Source: Isoetes taiwanensis (Eukaryota > Streptophyta > Lycopodiopsida > Isoetales > Isoetaceae). Taken from it: DNA of 64,000 bases. The DNA is taken from positions 14,746,494-14,810,493 of the forward strand of contig JAJEKV010000014.1 in NCBI GenBank assembly GCA_021234155.1, in the 5' to 3' direction. Shown piece after piece: positions 48,160 to 59,282 of this stretch; the stretch's first letter is position 1; each line of letters starts with the position of its first letter. The notes beneath the pieces were generated by a model. It did not search any database and was not told the origin of the DNA. It saw only the letters and a list, made by a program, of their open reading frames with translations. The translations under genes and the position numbers were made by a program.

Positions 48160-49297
48160 CTTCCCCAACTCGTCTATACATGCTAGAACATGCAGAATTT
48201 GAACCTGCATTTTGTTGCCTTGTGTTCAGTGCTTGCATGATAGAAGAATATTGACCATAACGACTCATTACGAAAGATGTTTTGCATTAAATCATAAGAA
48301 TCTAAGTTCCGAACATACAAAAATTGAACTGTGTTTGAGCATGGGGAATTCTAACCTCTGTAGTTTAAGGAGCCCTATAAATACTGCACCATCTTGTGAT
48401 GTCATTTTTTCTGGCGGGGGATTTCCCCCGGAAGAAAATGGGACTCCAAAGTTGTACGGCATGCATATAAGACATGTCCTAAAAATTTCAGTGGCAAAAC
48501 TAAGGTGTCTTATATGCTTACGTCGCCCAATCACATCTTAATAAATTTAAGACATGAATGTCGTGGAAAAAGGGCCTAAGATTGATATATAAAAGCATTT
48601 TTTGGTAATTAAGTTGGTGTATAAGGTATTATGGTAGTGGTGTGTAGGGGTAAATTGATAATTTGTCTATATGTTTATTCGTAAACAATGTATTTATTTG
48701 AACTATAGAGGCAATTTGAAATGTGTAGGGCAATATAGTAATCACTAATATTGGTAGTTTGTTTATTAAAGGCAAAGGCAACTTACTTCATACTTGCAAT
48801 TTTGCCCCGGCATCCAATCACGCTTATCACATAGCCTCGAACCCTAGCACAATTTACCTGACATTCTCAGCATTTACAGAGCATTTTGATGACAGATTTT
48901 TCGCATTTTGGACCAGAGTTTTAGCATTTTTATACTGACCACAAAACAAATTACTAAGAGAGCCTCAGAACTCTATAGAATAGCATAAACAGAGTCGTCC
49001 AAGATGCAAAGAAAGGACTACCAAAGGGGCCAACTAAAAAAAAAAGAGAGAAAGACACCAATGTTGCAATACAATTTCCCAATCTCTTAAACATATGAAG
49101 CGCTTGTTTTACATAGAAACGTGATAACATTGGTACAGATATGTGCAATGAGCAGAGATTGTTCACAGCACTGAATAAATCCCCCAACTGCATTGGCTGA
49201 TCTTGAGCTACACTACAGAGATTGAAATGGGTTTTCAATTAAATACAAAAAATTTTGATTCCTATCTAAATTTCATCACGTTACTTCTGCTTTGTAC

Positions 49298-49870
49298 CTA
49301 GGAACTTTGTGGCTGCAGCGGTTTCCTTCTCTTCTGCTTTGGCAAAACAGATGATTCAGACCCAATTTCTTTTTCATTATCACTTCCTAATTCCTTGCTC
49401 GGTTTTGCTTCCCTGCATGGCCTCTGTTTTTTCTTCTCAGGATCCCTTTCTTTTTTGCCCTCTTTTTCTTTGCAAGAATCTCTTTCTTTGCCCTGCTTTT
49501 CTTTCTCAAATCCCTCTTCTAATCCATGTTTTTCTTTCCCCTGCTTTTCTTTCATGTCAAATGCTTGCTTCCTTGTGATTCTAGTTTCTATTACTTCCTG
49601 AATCTGTATCTTTCTTTCCTTGCATTCAGATACCTCCTCTGTATCATCCCTCCACAATGTGATTTCGCTTCCAGATTGTGTGTTTGATTCTGTTTGAACA
49701 ACGTGCGGAACAATGCTGCTTTGTCTTGTGGACCTTACTACGACATTGCTTCTTAGCAGATCAAGGGAAAAACCCGAAAACATTTCCAAGGGCATTCTCC
49801 TTATCTCGCCATTCGGCAAGGTTTGGTCTATTCTTGCATGACCCGACTTCATAATTTCATGGCCCTCCAT
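49298..49870 (-). CDS. Lysine/glutamate-rich ORF, 190 codons, function unknown
   Basis: This is the longest open frame in the 48-51 kb insertion, starting MEGHEIMKSGHARIDQ. The first 100 residues are of mixed composition (RRMPLEMFSGFSLDLL). The rest is strongly charged with K/E/R/D tracts (EKQGKEKHGLEE, KEGKKERDPEKKKQR) and a basic end (PKQKRRKPLQP) resembling a nuclear localisation signal. Low-complexity charged tails are common in nuclear plant proteins, but no domain is recognisable. An AG lies upstream near 49905, so it may be the last exon of a longer, probably captured gene. The T-rich complementary strand is also open, so coding status is uncertain. Confidence 0.4.
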   Translation of the reverse strand: MEGHEIMKSGHARIDQTLPNGEIRRMPLEMFSGFSLDLLRSNVVVRSTRQSSIVPHVVQTESNTQSGSEITLWRDDTEEVSECKERKIQIQEVIETRITRKQAFDMKEKQGKEKHGLEEGFEKEKQGKERDSCKEKEGKKERDPEKKKQRPCREAKPSKELGSDNEKEIGSESSVLPKQKRRKPLQPQSS

Positions 49871-51129
49871 CAGGGACCATCAAGAATCTAATCTAGCAAA
49901 TACAAACCTGCATCAAGTCGTTCGAGCCTAGGAAGAAACAGATGATTTGTGTCCCTTTCTCCAAGCAGTCTGACTACCAAACCTGCAAACCATTAACTCC
50001 TTAGGCTATAGAGATCTGCAGTGGAAACGCCGGACGGATTACGCCTGAGAAGAACCTTAGAAGGGAAAGAATCAGCATTGGAGTAGCCTTTGGCTGCAAA
50101 ACCATGCATAAATGGGGTCCCTGGTCTAATATTTCTGGGCTGACAGCAATCCTGGCGCTCGACACATACATTTTTTCTTCATTTCTAAGATCTTAAAAAG
50201 AAAATGTTGGTCTTTCTTACTCTGCAAGCAATCCTGTGCTATGGGGATGGATCTTGGAGGAGCCGGATTTGAAGCCACAGGTCATCAAACAAAGAAGAAG
50301 GAGCAGCCGACGTAGCAAGCCATCGCCTACATTTTCTTGACAATAAACAGGTGATTGCCTGCAAGAAAAAAAGTTAGTTTAGCAATTGATCAGGAAATCA
50401 TTCCAAGCGGAATAAAAAAATTATCTATTCTTGCACATGCCAGTGTGGCCGGCCCATCGGATCTGGGCAACAGATGGGTGCAAAACCAAACAGAAGAAGA
50501 AACGATGAGGGCGCCAAGTATGGGAATGCCATAGCTGCCTGGTGGATCCATCACTGGCTTACTTGCTGCCATCGCCCTTGCCTTTGTGGAAAAAAAACAG
50601 AGCTTTTTGTAGTGCCCTTTCTGCCATAGCCAAGAAACACATCCATATCTGAAACTTCAGGGGGCTGTTGAAGAACCTGCTGCACTGGGGCAGTCGACAA
50701 TCAACATGTTGGGTGCTTCGGGCCCAGAAACTCCTCAACTGAGGACCCGGTTGCAGAGAACATCTACCACAGGCGCCATACCCTTCGAAAGTACGTCTTA
50801 TGATAGCGAGGTTGTTCCGGCGGCCCTTGCCTCCATAGCTCCAAGCAATAGCCTGCCGGATCATTGCTTGCATCAGAACAGGCGATTGCAGAACTGGGGT
50901 GAACAGAGGTGCCTTGGGTCCAGCCATAGCCGTAATGGGTTTCTTCGACCAGAAGAAAAGGAGGAGGTTTGGTTTGGGCCATCACACGTGTGGAAGTAAA
51001 GAATTTCCCCTTTTTGATTTTAGGAAAACAAAAAATAATGTACGTGTCAAGCTGTGGGCTCTTCTCAGCCCAGAAATATTAGACTTGAATTTTTATGAGA
51101 ACAAATTACACTGCTTTATATAGGTAGTG
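49871..51129. other. Right part of the insertion, no recognised gene
   Basis: The DNA at 50390-51000 is GC-richer than its surroundings and open in several minus frames (50559-50927, 122 codons; 50764-50985; 50390-50572). They may be decayed exons upstream of the lysine/glutamate-rich ORF. No family was recognised. Confidence 0.35.
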
Positions 51130-51228
51130 ATGATGGTAGATTTCCACTCACTCATTCTTTAAACTCGTTTTATATATATATTTGATAGTTGACTTGAAGT
51201 AGAAGGATGTCATATCATCCATGGAGAC
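51130..51228 (+). other. FAO 3' flank, copy 2, right part
   Basis: This matches 53690-53786 (atttccactcactcatt, ttgatagttgacttgaag, catatcatcca.ggagact). The match ends where the LTR begins, so the LTR element inserted into this flank. Confidence 0.75.
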
Positions 51229-52478
51229 TTCCACGTATTTATATGCCTTTTAGGTATAAATACATGACACGTCACTATGAATAATTAATGGTGCATTAAT
51301 TATTCATTAAGCTAAGGCTCATTAATTATTAAGGTGGAAACCTAATCTTAAACCCTAATTCGAATTTAGGGCTTCACCTAATATTAAAAAGGCTAAAATA
51401 TTAAATTAGTTAATGATAACTAATTTAGAATTGCCACCTGGCCCAATCGATTGGGCAAGGCAAACCTGCTAACTTTCGGTCACCCAAATTGAGGCTTCCA
51501 TACCAATTTGCCCCAATTCGATCTGGGGGCAATTGGAGAAGGAGGAGGAGCCTATTCAACCAGTAGAGCATGGAGAACCTGAGAGATGGGAGATCTAGCT
51601 CAGATACAGGTTAGTAGACTTAGTTAGCTTGAGATTCTAGATAGAGATTAACCCTTGGTTGTTTAGATGCATGATTAATCTCTATTTCATGTTCTATTTG
51701 AGGAGATGTATGGATGTATGTATTGTGATAGTTTTCTTTCTGTTCCTCTTGTGTTGTGAGGATTAACGGGGGGTAGAGACCTAAAGGCCATCTAGAAGTA
51801 GAGATGTTCCTAGTTAGAACCCTAAAAATCCAGTAAATGCGGCTTGTGCACAAGAGCCCACCTGGCTGTGGATGCTATGTTGTGATTCCGCACCAGATAA
51901 CGGATATGATGGTGAAACGGAGGTGGGATCTTGCCTAGCGTGGCTACAAGATTCCTATAGTGTGCTAGGCTTATAGTGTGCTACAAGATTCCTATAGTGT
52001 GCTAGGGGCAGGGTATGGGTCTGACACCCCCTGCGTTAAAGGATATGGCCATTGGAGCGTCCTTAACTCGAACAGGTGCAGTGAGCCGGCCTTTAGATTT
52101 AGGGGGGTAAGTCGGGTACGGATGCGGGGGCTATTGATGTGGCACGTATCCTCTAGCACACCCAGGGATCCATTGTGCCCGGAGAGGGGGCGCCTCCCTA
52201 ACTTGCCCCATCCAGCCAGGGAGATGTAACCCGGAGAAGTCTCATAAGGTGATTCCATGAGATTGCATCTCCGGAAGGCTACAATCACGCCTTAGCATGG
52301 TTCAACCTATCTGCAAAGTGTGTACAGGAGGGGCAGATGGAATGGACTACCGTAGCCATTGTTCTATGCCAGCCAACGCCATTGTTATGATTTCGTCTGT
52401 GGTGATGGAGTCGCCATGGGAGGGGAATTTCTCGTATTTATACGATGGAAGCATTGTATAGGTTCGGGGAGCGTCACA
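51229..52478 (+). repeat. LTR (family A), 5' LTR of a truncated element
   Basis: It starts near ttccacgtatttatatgc, aligns to 29170-30586, and ends gagcgtcaca directly before a tRNA primer site. This marks it as a 5' LTR. An internal 30-bp tandem duplication (acaagattcctatagtgtgc) lies near 51946-52003. Only about 300 bp of internal leader follow before FAO copy 3. Confidence 0.75.
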
Positions 52479-52479
52479 A

Positions 52480-52492
52480 TGGTATCAGAGCC
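52480..52492 (+). promoter_or_regulatory. Primer-binding site, initiator tRNA-Met
   Basis: TGGTATCAGAGCC lies one base after the LTR end. It is the classic plant retrotransposon site complementary to the 3' end of initiator Met tRNA. Confidence 0.9.
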
Positions 52493-52785
52493 ATGATTTT
52501 GGTAGATCAGATCATAGCACTAGCCACATTCTAACTCGTTAGATCGATAGTTAGTAGGGAACTTTTAACTTAGAAAAATTACCCCAATTCCTTAGGCAGT
52601 ATGAATTTTGGCCTAGGTATCTGAGGATTGAGTTAGTTAGGAAGTAGATTGTGAAATATTAGGGTGAAGTTATGTTGAGTTTTTAGGAGAACGAGGTCTC
52701 TTGATCCCAAGGGCCATAACTTTTTGTAGGTAACTCGGATGGAGGCGATTCTTGTGCCAGTATACATTAGTAACAGTCCAACTGA

Positions 52786-53105
52786 CCAGGAGCCATGGCT
52801 ATTGGGATGATGAATGTTGATGGGGATGTCTTCTACCCTAAAACCTCCTCCACTGAGGAATTGGAGGTGTTCATTCGAATGATAACAAGAAAAATAATGG
52901 CCCATAACCTCAAAAGCAACATGTTCTCTGCACATCAAATGGGCTCATGTCGAATGGGGGTTGATGGAAAGACATTTGCAGTTGATATGGTGAGACATGG
53001 GAAGTGGAAGGGTTATTTGTAGGGGGTAGGAGTGAATCCAATGGTGACCATTCAATCCGTTTCATATTGCATTGCCAAATCAGTTGGCACCTTTTTGCGT
53101 TGTAA
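52786..53105 (+). pseudogene. FAO partial copy 3 (C-terminal piece)
   Basis: Homology begins at caggagccatggct, inside the last FAO exon, directly against retrotransposon leader sequence. The frame 52795-53022 reads [46 protein letters not shown], then loses bases so that the [10 protein letters not shown] segment is deleted. VNPMVTIQS follows in another frame (about 53032). It shares 3' flank details with copy 1 (ctctttggaagac, cttaatcatagctac) that copy 2 lacks. Non-functional fragment. Confidence 0.85.
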
Positions 53106-53137
53106 TTTAACGCAATTATGCATTCTCTTTGGAAGAC

Positions 53138-53429
53138 AAATGGGTGGTATACCGAGGAGGAGCAGCAATTATCCTGGACCATTGGCCGTTTAATCCGTGG
53201 ACAGGCTATGTCTAGGATCTCTCAGCAGTACCATATCATCAGAACAAACAACTTTCATTTAGTTTGGGCACTTGCCCTCAGCATGTATATATACTACTTT
53301 AGGCTTCTGCGATGGGGCTTTGTCCCCGAGCTCTTGTTTGGGGTTACACCCCTCTTTCATGTACTGGTCCCATAACCCAATTGGGTTTCCGTGGACGTTA
53401 AAAATCTTCTTCTTCTTCTTCTTCTTCTT
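53138..53429 (+). mobile_element. About 290-bp insertion in the copy 3 trailer ending in (TCT)8
   Basis: The FAO copy 1 and copy 2 trailers run straight from ctctttggaag into the cttgtaacat region. Copy 3 carries an extra segment between these points that ends in eight TCT units. A simple-repeat 3' end and no terminal repeats fit a 5'-truncated non-LTR retrotransposon or a SINE. Six to seven bases of the original sequence seem lost at the site. Confidence 0.5.
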
Positions 53430-53769
53430 GTAACATATTCCTTAATCATAGCTACGGGGTTCTCAAATTGATATATACTTTTGATGTAGTATCCAGTTGT
53501 CTTTAGATAGATTTTACTTTACATATATCTTTTAGGAACTTGAGATTCTAGAAACTGAGGCCACTACATTCTACTCCATTCATATTAATTATGCTGATAG
53601 GTTTCCACACACTCCATGTATTTGATAATGGACAAGGATGCCGTAGTTTATCAATGTAATGCAAATACGTTTCATCCATACTCATTATGATGGTAGATTT
53701 CCACTCACTCATTCCTTAAACTCGTTTTCTACATGTATTTGATAGTTGACTTGAAGGATATCATATCAT

Positions 53770-54154
53770 CCACGGAGACTAGATGGTCTATGGGATCCAA
53801 ATAAACAAAGAACATTTGGCCTTACTGTCTAGGATTAAAAAACCCCGGCCGAAGGTTTTTTGAGAGAAAAAACTTAGCAGTAATAGGTACGCTGATAAAC
53901 TGTACATTTGTACATGTTATTATAATGATTAGGGGCACAATTGAACCCGCATGTCCAGTACCTTCCAAATTTAAGATGCCAGTGCTCCTACTGAAGGTGT
54001 ATTCATCATTGCATGTGATGGTTTTGTTGGGTGTAACCGACCCATCATAGCATGCACGGATAAGTGGAAATGATAGATAGTACTGAAGAATATAGCTCTC
54101 ATCTTCAATAACTCCCAGCTGGCAGCATTGGCCCTATATTCTCGCTCTTCCTGG
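53770..54154. repeat. Dispersed repeat related to the 21.9-23.1 kb units
   Basis: Shared pieces: ggattaaaaaacccc..ccgaaggttttttga, gtacatttgtacat (cf. gtacacatgtacaa), cccgcatgtcc and gtgtattcatc. The retrotransposon LTR at 54155 is inserted into it. Confidence 0.45.
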
Positions 54155-55393
54155 TGTTGCCTGGCTATAGCAGGCAACATGTACAAGGCTCCTGAGCAAT
54201 ATCACAGGCAAACAACTTGAAGACCAAGAATACTAAGACCAAAAGGCTTGAAGACAAAGATGCTGATGAAGAACCCAAAGGATGACTTTAAGTCAAGACA
54301 CAAGTTCACAACTCAAGCTCCAAGGATTGAATGCATTTTCTAGCTCTGAAGGCACTTATGAGGTTTGGAAGACCCCTGTGAAGATGGCAAGCTATGATAT
54401 GGTACTTATCCTTCTCAGATTCTAAAGATTATCTATTTGCTTTTTGTGCCATCACACCATCATCCTTATCCTATTTTTTTTCACCCTCATTGCCTTTTCA
54501 CATCCTATACCATCATGTATTTCATGTATAACCATTTGTTTCATAGTTGACCTACCATGACCTAGGGCACATTTCCCAAGGAAGTTGTCAAATCTAAAAG
54601 TTGCCTAGCATCGAACTCTATATCACCATTCTCATCTCATGCCTTGCCATTCCATTGTCACACACTCCATACCAAGTAGCTAAAGCAAAACATATGTGCT
54701 AAGCACAAAAAATACAAAAAACACAAAGATGCCTAGTCACATCTCCAAGTGACATGGCATGATGACTAGATGTACATGTCATCACCTCCAAAGCTATTTT
54801 GGTCCACTCATCATTTGCTACCTTCATGTCTCATTCATCATGTTGCCACCTAAGCACCAAATTTCCACATCATCACATCACTCCACATCATCAAATGATG
54901 ACTAGGCGAGTTTTAACCAAACTCAAAATTGGTCAACCAAATGATCAAACTACCTTGGGAAGTGAACCTACTAGCCTTGTTTACCCTAGTTGACCTATTT
55001 TCTATCCTTCCACTACATTTTCACCTATTGTCACATCATCATCCATTAGGGCAAAATACCTTGTTTGACCAACACATATCACATTGACCTTTCCAGTCAT
55101 TCATCTTTTAACAAAAAATCAAAATATTATTTTCCAAAATTTGGCCTTGCCATCTTGAAGCTCCCTTGAAAGTATGCCACCTGGCACAAAAAATCTCAAA
55201 AAAAGACCCTATATAGACCTTCAAATTTCATTTCTTGGGAACCGTGCCCATGCCAAAAAATGCAAAATTTTCCTATTCTACCCCCCATCTATCTACCCTC
55301 TTATCCCTCGCCAAGTGGCGCCCCCCTCGGGCATGCCAAGTCGAAACACGAGCCGAAGCTTGGCGTGGGGAGGAGACCACGAATCGGGGAGAA
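54155..55393 (+). repeat. 5' LTR of the Tat-type gypsy element (at least this extent)
   Basis: 54180-55393 is nearly identical to 62783-64000. Differences are a handful of substitutions and 1-3 base indels, mostly in homopolymers. The start is placed at TGTTGCC because upstream sequences are unrelated. The first 25 bases form a hairpin and differ between the two LTRs. The LTR may extend beyond 55393, since the right copy runs off the window. Confidence 0.8.
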
Positions 55394-56720
55394 AGGAAAA
55401 CAGCTCCCTATTTATACCTTGTCCCACTTTTTGATCAGGCTCGTGGGATATATCATGCCGAACCCTAAAATTTGAATTTTCCAAGAAACCACCTTTTACG
55501 TTGAGCCTAACGGGTGATCATGGCATCCGTTGGCCGGTTTTGTCCTACTCCACTGAAAGAACAACCCAATTAAACCAAAACCGTGGCATTGATTACGAAT
55601 TTGCCAAGAACTGACCGTAGACAGGGGACTTTAAAAAAAGGGGTTTGTTCTACTGAATTTTTTCGAGGGCCATAAGCGGATTTGAAGACCGAGAACGAAG
55701 GAAGTCGTGGCGTCTACTGAGCTTTGCGGAAGATCCTCCCCGCCGGAAATCAAAGTCCGAGGCATATGTGATGAGATATCCTTGAATCTTTTGAAACTTG
55801 AAGTTTATTTTGATTGAGTAGTTCTTGAATGATCCAGTCGGGCATTCTTGAATAATCTGTGTTGTGAATTTGCTATTTTGACTTAATGAAAATCGGAATT
55901 TGGGAAAAGAGTGTGTGAAAGTATGATTGAAATCATTTTGCTATGCTTTGTCATTTACACTTGAGCAAAAGGGAATTGAGCAGAGTACAACTAGTGCTTG
56001 TGTAAGTCATTGTTAGAAAAAGAAAAAAACAGAAATGTCCTGCAGAGCATACGTCCTTTAAGAAAAACTAAAAAAATAGATCTTTTCTTTAAATCATCTA
56101 TTAGTTTGGAGGCATCTCTAGTATCCAGGCAACCATCAGATGCATCAGTGGTGAATATTGAGAGCAGAGAAAACGAGAGAAAGGGAATTGAGAATTAGAT
56201 TGTAAGAACTGTTACAGGCATTGCCATTGAAACTCGGGCAATGCATGTTACAGTAAGAATTTAGGCTTTGTTTGAACCAAGTGAGCATATGCACATGACC
56301 TACAGGAGCATACCTAGGTGTGGGAATTTGTTTCTACCACAAAAGATCATTGCTTAGCATTTGGCAGAATCGAGCTCACTGTCTAGGCCATTGACCAAAA
56401 ATTGACCCAGTCAGGAAGTTGATTTGTGAGAAATCTGTAAACACTTGGCTTGTAGGCTTTTCACGGCCGGTTTCTCGGTGTTGGCTAGTACACTTTGGTA
56501 AAGAATTCAAGTGCTTTTGAAATACATGCATGGTCGGTGAATGTTTGAATCTTTGCTAGTTTCTTTTGCTTTAGGGACTCTAGTGGATTTGGTATTTCCT
56601 TGCAAAGTCGGAGATGTTTTTAAAGATGCATTGATCACCTCAAGTGATCTGGAGGTCCTGACCATCAAAACACCTTTGTAAGGCCCCAGTTGGAGACCAC
56701 CCAGGATAATCTCCAACATT
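55394..56720 (+). other. Rest of LTR and/or gag leader
   Basis: No sizeable ORF is present. The boundary between LTR and leader and the primer-binding site could not be fixed, because the matching part of the 3' LTR is outside the window and no familiar tRNA 3' complement was recognised. Confidence 0.4.
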
Positions 56721-57860
56721 TTGGAGGTCCTACCGAGATATCCCTCCTGGAAATCAAGAACTCACCTGGAAGTAGGGAAAAACATGCCTCCAAGTAGGAG
56801 AAGTGAGCAGACTGAAGCTCCAGAACCTACTGATCCCATTGGAATGCCCAGTTCAAGCAATGTGCCTCCTAATTTGACTCTGCCTCCTATTTTTGAACTG
56901 AACCTACCAATTACTCCTCCTATTTTTGAGCCCAGCATGAATGCCAATCAATTCTTGAAGACATTTGAAGACTACTACAAAGATTATGGTAATAAAAAAG
57001 GTTGTAAGTTCTCTGAATTTGTGAAGTGTATGAAATCTAGTGAACCTGAAGCATGGTGTGAACATGTTACTACTGTTATGGGTACTAATACTTATGAGAG
57101 TCTTGTAGAACAGTTCTTGAGCAGGTTTGGAAAGCTGTCAGCACCACAAGAGCTGGCCAATAGAGCATCAACCAATATGTTGAAAGATTCAGTGCCTACC
57201 TTAGAAAATGCCAAAAGAGTCATATCCCCACTCCATCCCTCTTCTTTGTAGCTGCTTTTATCAAAGGTCTAGCTCCTAGGCCAAGAATTCACAAGAAAAT
57301 GCTTAGGATCCAAAACCAAGAAGGTTTTGATTCTATACATAAAGCCTTTGCCAAAGCTACCTCTATATCTGCAGAATTATCTTTCCTACCTGACACTTGC
57401 CATCCACATGTTTCAGATCCTTTCTATCCTGATTATGAACAAGAGCCTGTGTATGTTGTGAAGGAAAAGAGGAAAGCCAAGGTTGAGGAAGAAGCTCAAT
57501 CCAATGAATCAAAAAGTTGAGATGGCCAAGATGATCGAAACTATAGCGGAGTTGACTAAGCAACTCATGGAGATGAAAAATAACATAAAACTTATCCACC
57601 ATGCATTCATTGCACCAAGAATACTCACCCTAGTGACATTTGTTATTCTGAGGGCTTGCTTGAAGTGTGGGAAAAAGGTCATTATGGAAAGGTTTGGTGT
57701 GCAAGTTCTCCGCAAGGAGATTGGCCATTATGAGGATAGGTGCTTGGTGAAGGAGTATTTGGAGAAACAAGAACAAGGCAAAAAGGTTGAGACTAGTGCA
57801 TCTGCGGAGATTCTTGGAAGAAGAAGCATTCCAGAAGCGAGTCATGGCAGTACAAACTAG
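56721..57860 (+). pseudogene. gag of the Tat-type gypsy element, frameshifted
   Basis: The frame 56721-57251 has a proline-rich N-terminus and a retrotransposon gag-type core (NANQFLKTFEDYYKDYG, EPEAWCEHV, ESLVEQFLSRFG). The product continues in another frame at 57299-57520 (FAKATSISAELSF) and a third at 57483-57860. The last contains Cys/His clusters (CLKCGK, GHY, C) that look like a damaged zinc knuckle. Gag packages the element RNA. At least two frame changes separate the pieces. Confidence 0.7.
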
Positions 57861-58140
57861 AGCTATGGCTGAGAACAAGAAGGATGCAAACTCGGTCAGT
57901 ACCAAGAGAAGGAAATTCAAAAAGAAGATCAAGCTTATCAAGTAATAGCTCCTCGCTCCATTTGAAAGATTTGGAGAAAAGATAAAGATTTGGATGACTT
58001 TGAACATATTCTTAAGAATTCTAAGGTAACTTTGGATTTATTGACTCTGGCGAGGATTGCTCCTAGCTATAGGCGTAAAGTGATCAACTCTAGTAATGTA
58101 GAAACAAAGTGTCTTTTGCTTTGAAATTGTGCTGACTCGG

Positions 58141-58595
58141 GAAGAGGAAGACCCCCGGTGCCTTTACATGTTCAAAGAAAAATTGGTACTCATCAACTTC
58201 CTAGAGTTTTGTTAGATGGTGGTTCTTCTTTGAATGTGATGCCTCAAAGATATAATGCAAAAATGTGGATTGAAGGTCACAAAACCTTCACCAATGGTGT
58301 TGAGATCATTTTCTAATGCTAAAATCATGCCTTTAGGTGTTGTTGTTGTGTACCAATTGGAAACCTGAAGGGATTGTGGTTCAAGCTAGTTTTTTTGTAG
58401 TTGCTTTCGAGTTTGGCAACAAAGACTACCGACATCTATGACTTGTTACTTGGCAGGGGAGATGGATGTCTGATTGATGCCGGACTGTATGGTCAAAAGG
58501 AGAGTGTACCATATCCGATGGAGTTAAAAGGACAACTCTCTACAACAAGTCGGGGAGTACTAATATCCGTAGTTTTTGGAAGAAGAAATGCTTGA
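58141..58595 (+). pseudogene. Aspartic protease region of the Tat-type gypsy element
   Basis: Broken frames carry RVLLDGGSSLNVMP (about 58203-58244), the active-site motif form used by plant non-chromodomain gypsy elements. A YDLLLGR motif (about 58437) marks the end of the protease domain. Several stops and frame changes occur between them. Confidence 0.7.
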
Positions 58596-58689
58596 ACAAA
58601 GCACCATGGGATTCTACAAACTACCTCTAGCCATGGATCTCTGGATGAATTGGTACCTTCTTACTCTTCTAACTCAATGAGATCACAAG

Positions 58690-59187
58690 AATTCGGGTGT
58701 CATCCGGGTTTGATGGTGGAATATCTGTTAAGCTAGGGGTGGCATCTTCTTACGCTATAATCAAAGATTGTGCTAACAGATTGCTTTCAAAGGTTGGCGG
58801 GATACATGTTGGCATAACCTCCAACATGGTCGAGTCTGAGCCCTTTTGGGGCTTTTGGGGAAGCTATTTCATTAGGGATGGACCGAAGTAACCATTTATG
58901 GTGACTCTCAACTAATATGCAGGCAGGTCAATGGTGAGTATCAAGCCAAGAACCAAGAAATGCTATTCTTGAAAGAGGAAGCCTTGAGCTGGTTGAGCAA
59001 ATTTAACAAATGGAGTTTGAATTACATACCAAGGGATGAAAATTGTGAAGCGGATGCCCTATGCGAAGTGTCTTTGCTAGATTACCTTTTTGAAGGAGCT
59101 ATCAAAGAAGAAGAGTTGGAACATGAAGAGATTGCACAACTACATCCCATCCACGGTAATAGATGCTCGACCAAAAGAAAGAGGTAA
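58690..59187 (+). pseudogene. Additional RNase H domain placed before the reverse transcriptase
   Basis: The domain begins GFDGGISVKLG (58700), continues SNMVESE, then VTIYGDSQLICRQVNGEYQ (about 58892-58948), and ends SLNYIPRDENCEADAL (about 59015-59062). The D, E, D, D catalytic set of RNase H is present. The GDSQL and IPR.EN.ADAL spacing matches the archaeal-type RNase H of plant Tat elements. There is one frame change near 58845. In Tat elements as usually described this domain follows the RT-linked RNase H; here it lies between protease and RT. Confidence 0.75.
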
Positions 59188-59282
59188 AAGAACCCGACTA
59201 TTACCAAGAATGATGAGATTAGAACTCTGTTTCTAGGAGATATGTTTAAAACTCGAGAAAGAAGCATCATTACAAGAATTCT

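Larger units (their letters stand above)
48112..51129. mobile_element. 3.0-kb insertion in the FAO copy 2 flank, probable CACTA-type carrier
   Basis: The flank of FAO copy 3 reads cattatgatggtag without a break (53683-53696). In copy 2 the same flank stops at 48111 and resumes at 51130, defining this insertion. The left end is CATTACAAGAAACTT, one base from the CACTACAAGAAA terminus of many plant CACTA elements. The right end, reverse complemented, is CACTACCTA. The flanking triplets are att and atg, an imperfect 3-bp duplication. Terminal repeats beyond the first six bases do not match, so the class is an inference; the insertion itself is directly visible. It contains a lysine/glutamate-rich ORF and GC-richer DNA at 50.4-51.0 kb. 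Confidence 0.6.

Noticed and set aside
49309-49601. Phenylalanine/serine/leucine-rich plus-strand ORFs over the K/E-rich ORF
   Set aside because: They are the complement of AAG/GAA-rich codons; repetitive hydrophobic content with no membrane-protein pattern.
50390-50572. PPGSYGIPILG resembling the proline hinge of a cytochrome P450
   Set aside because: No other P450 motif (I-helix, ExxR, heme Cys) follows in any frame nearby.
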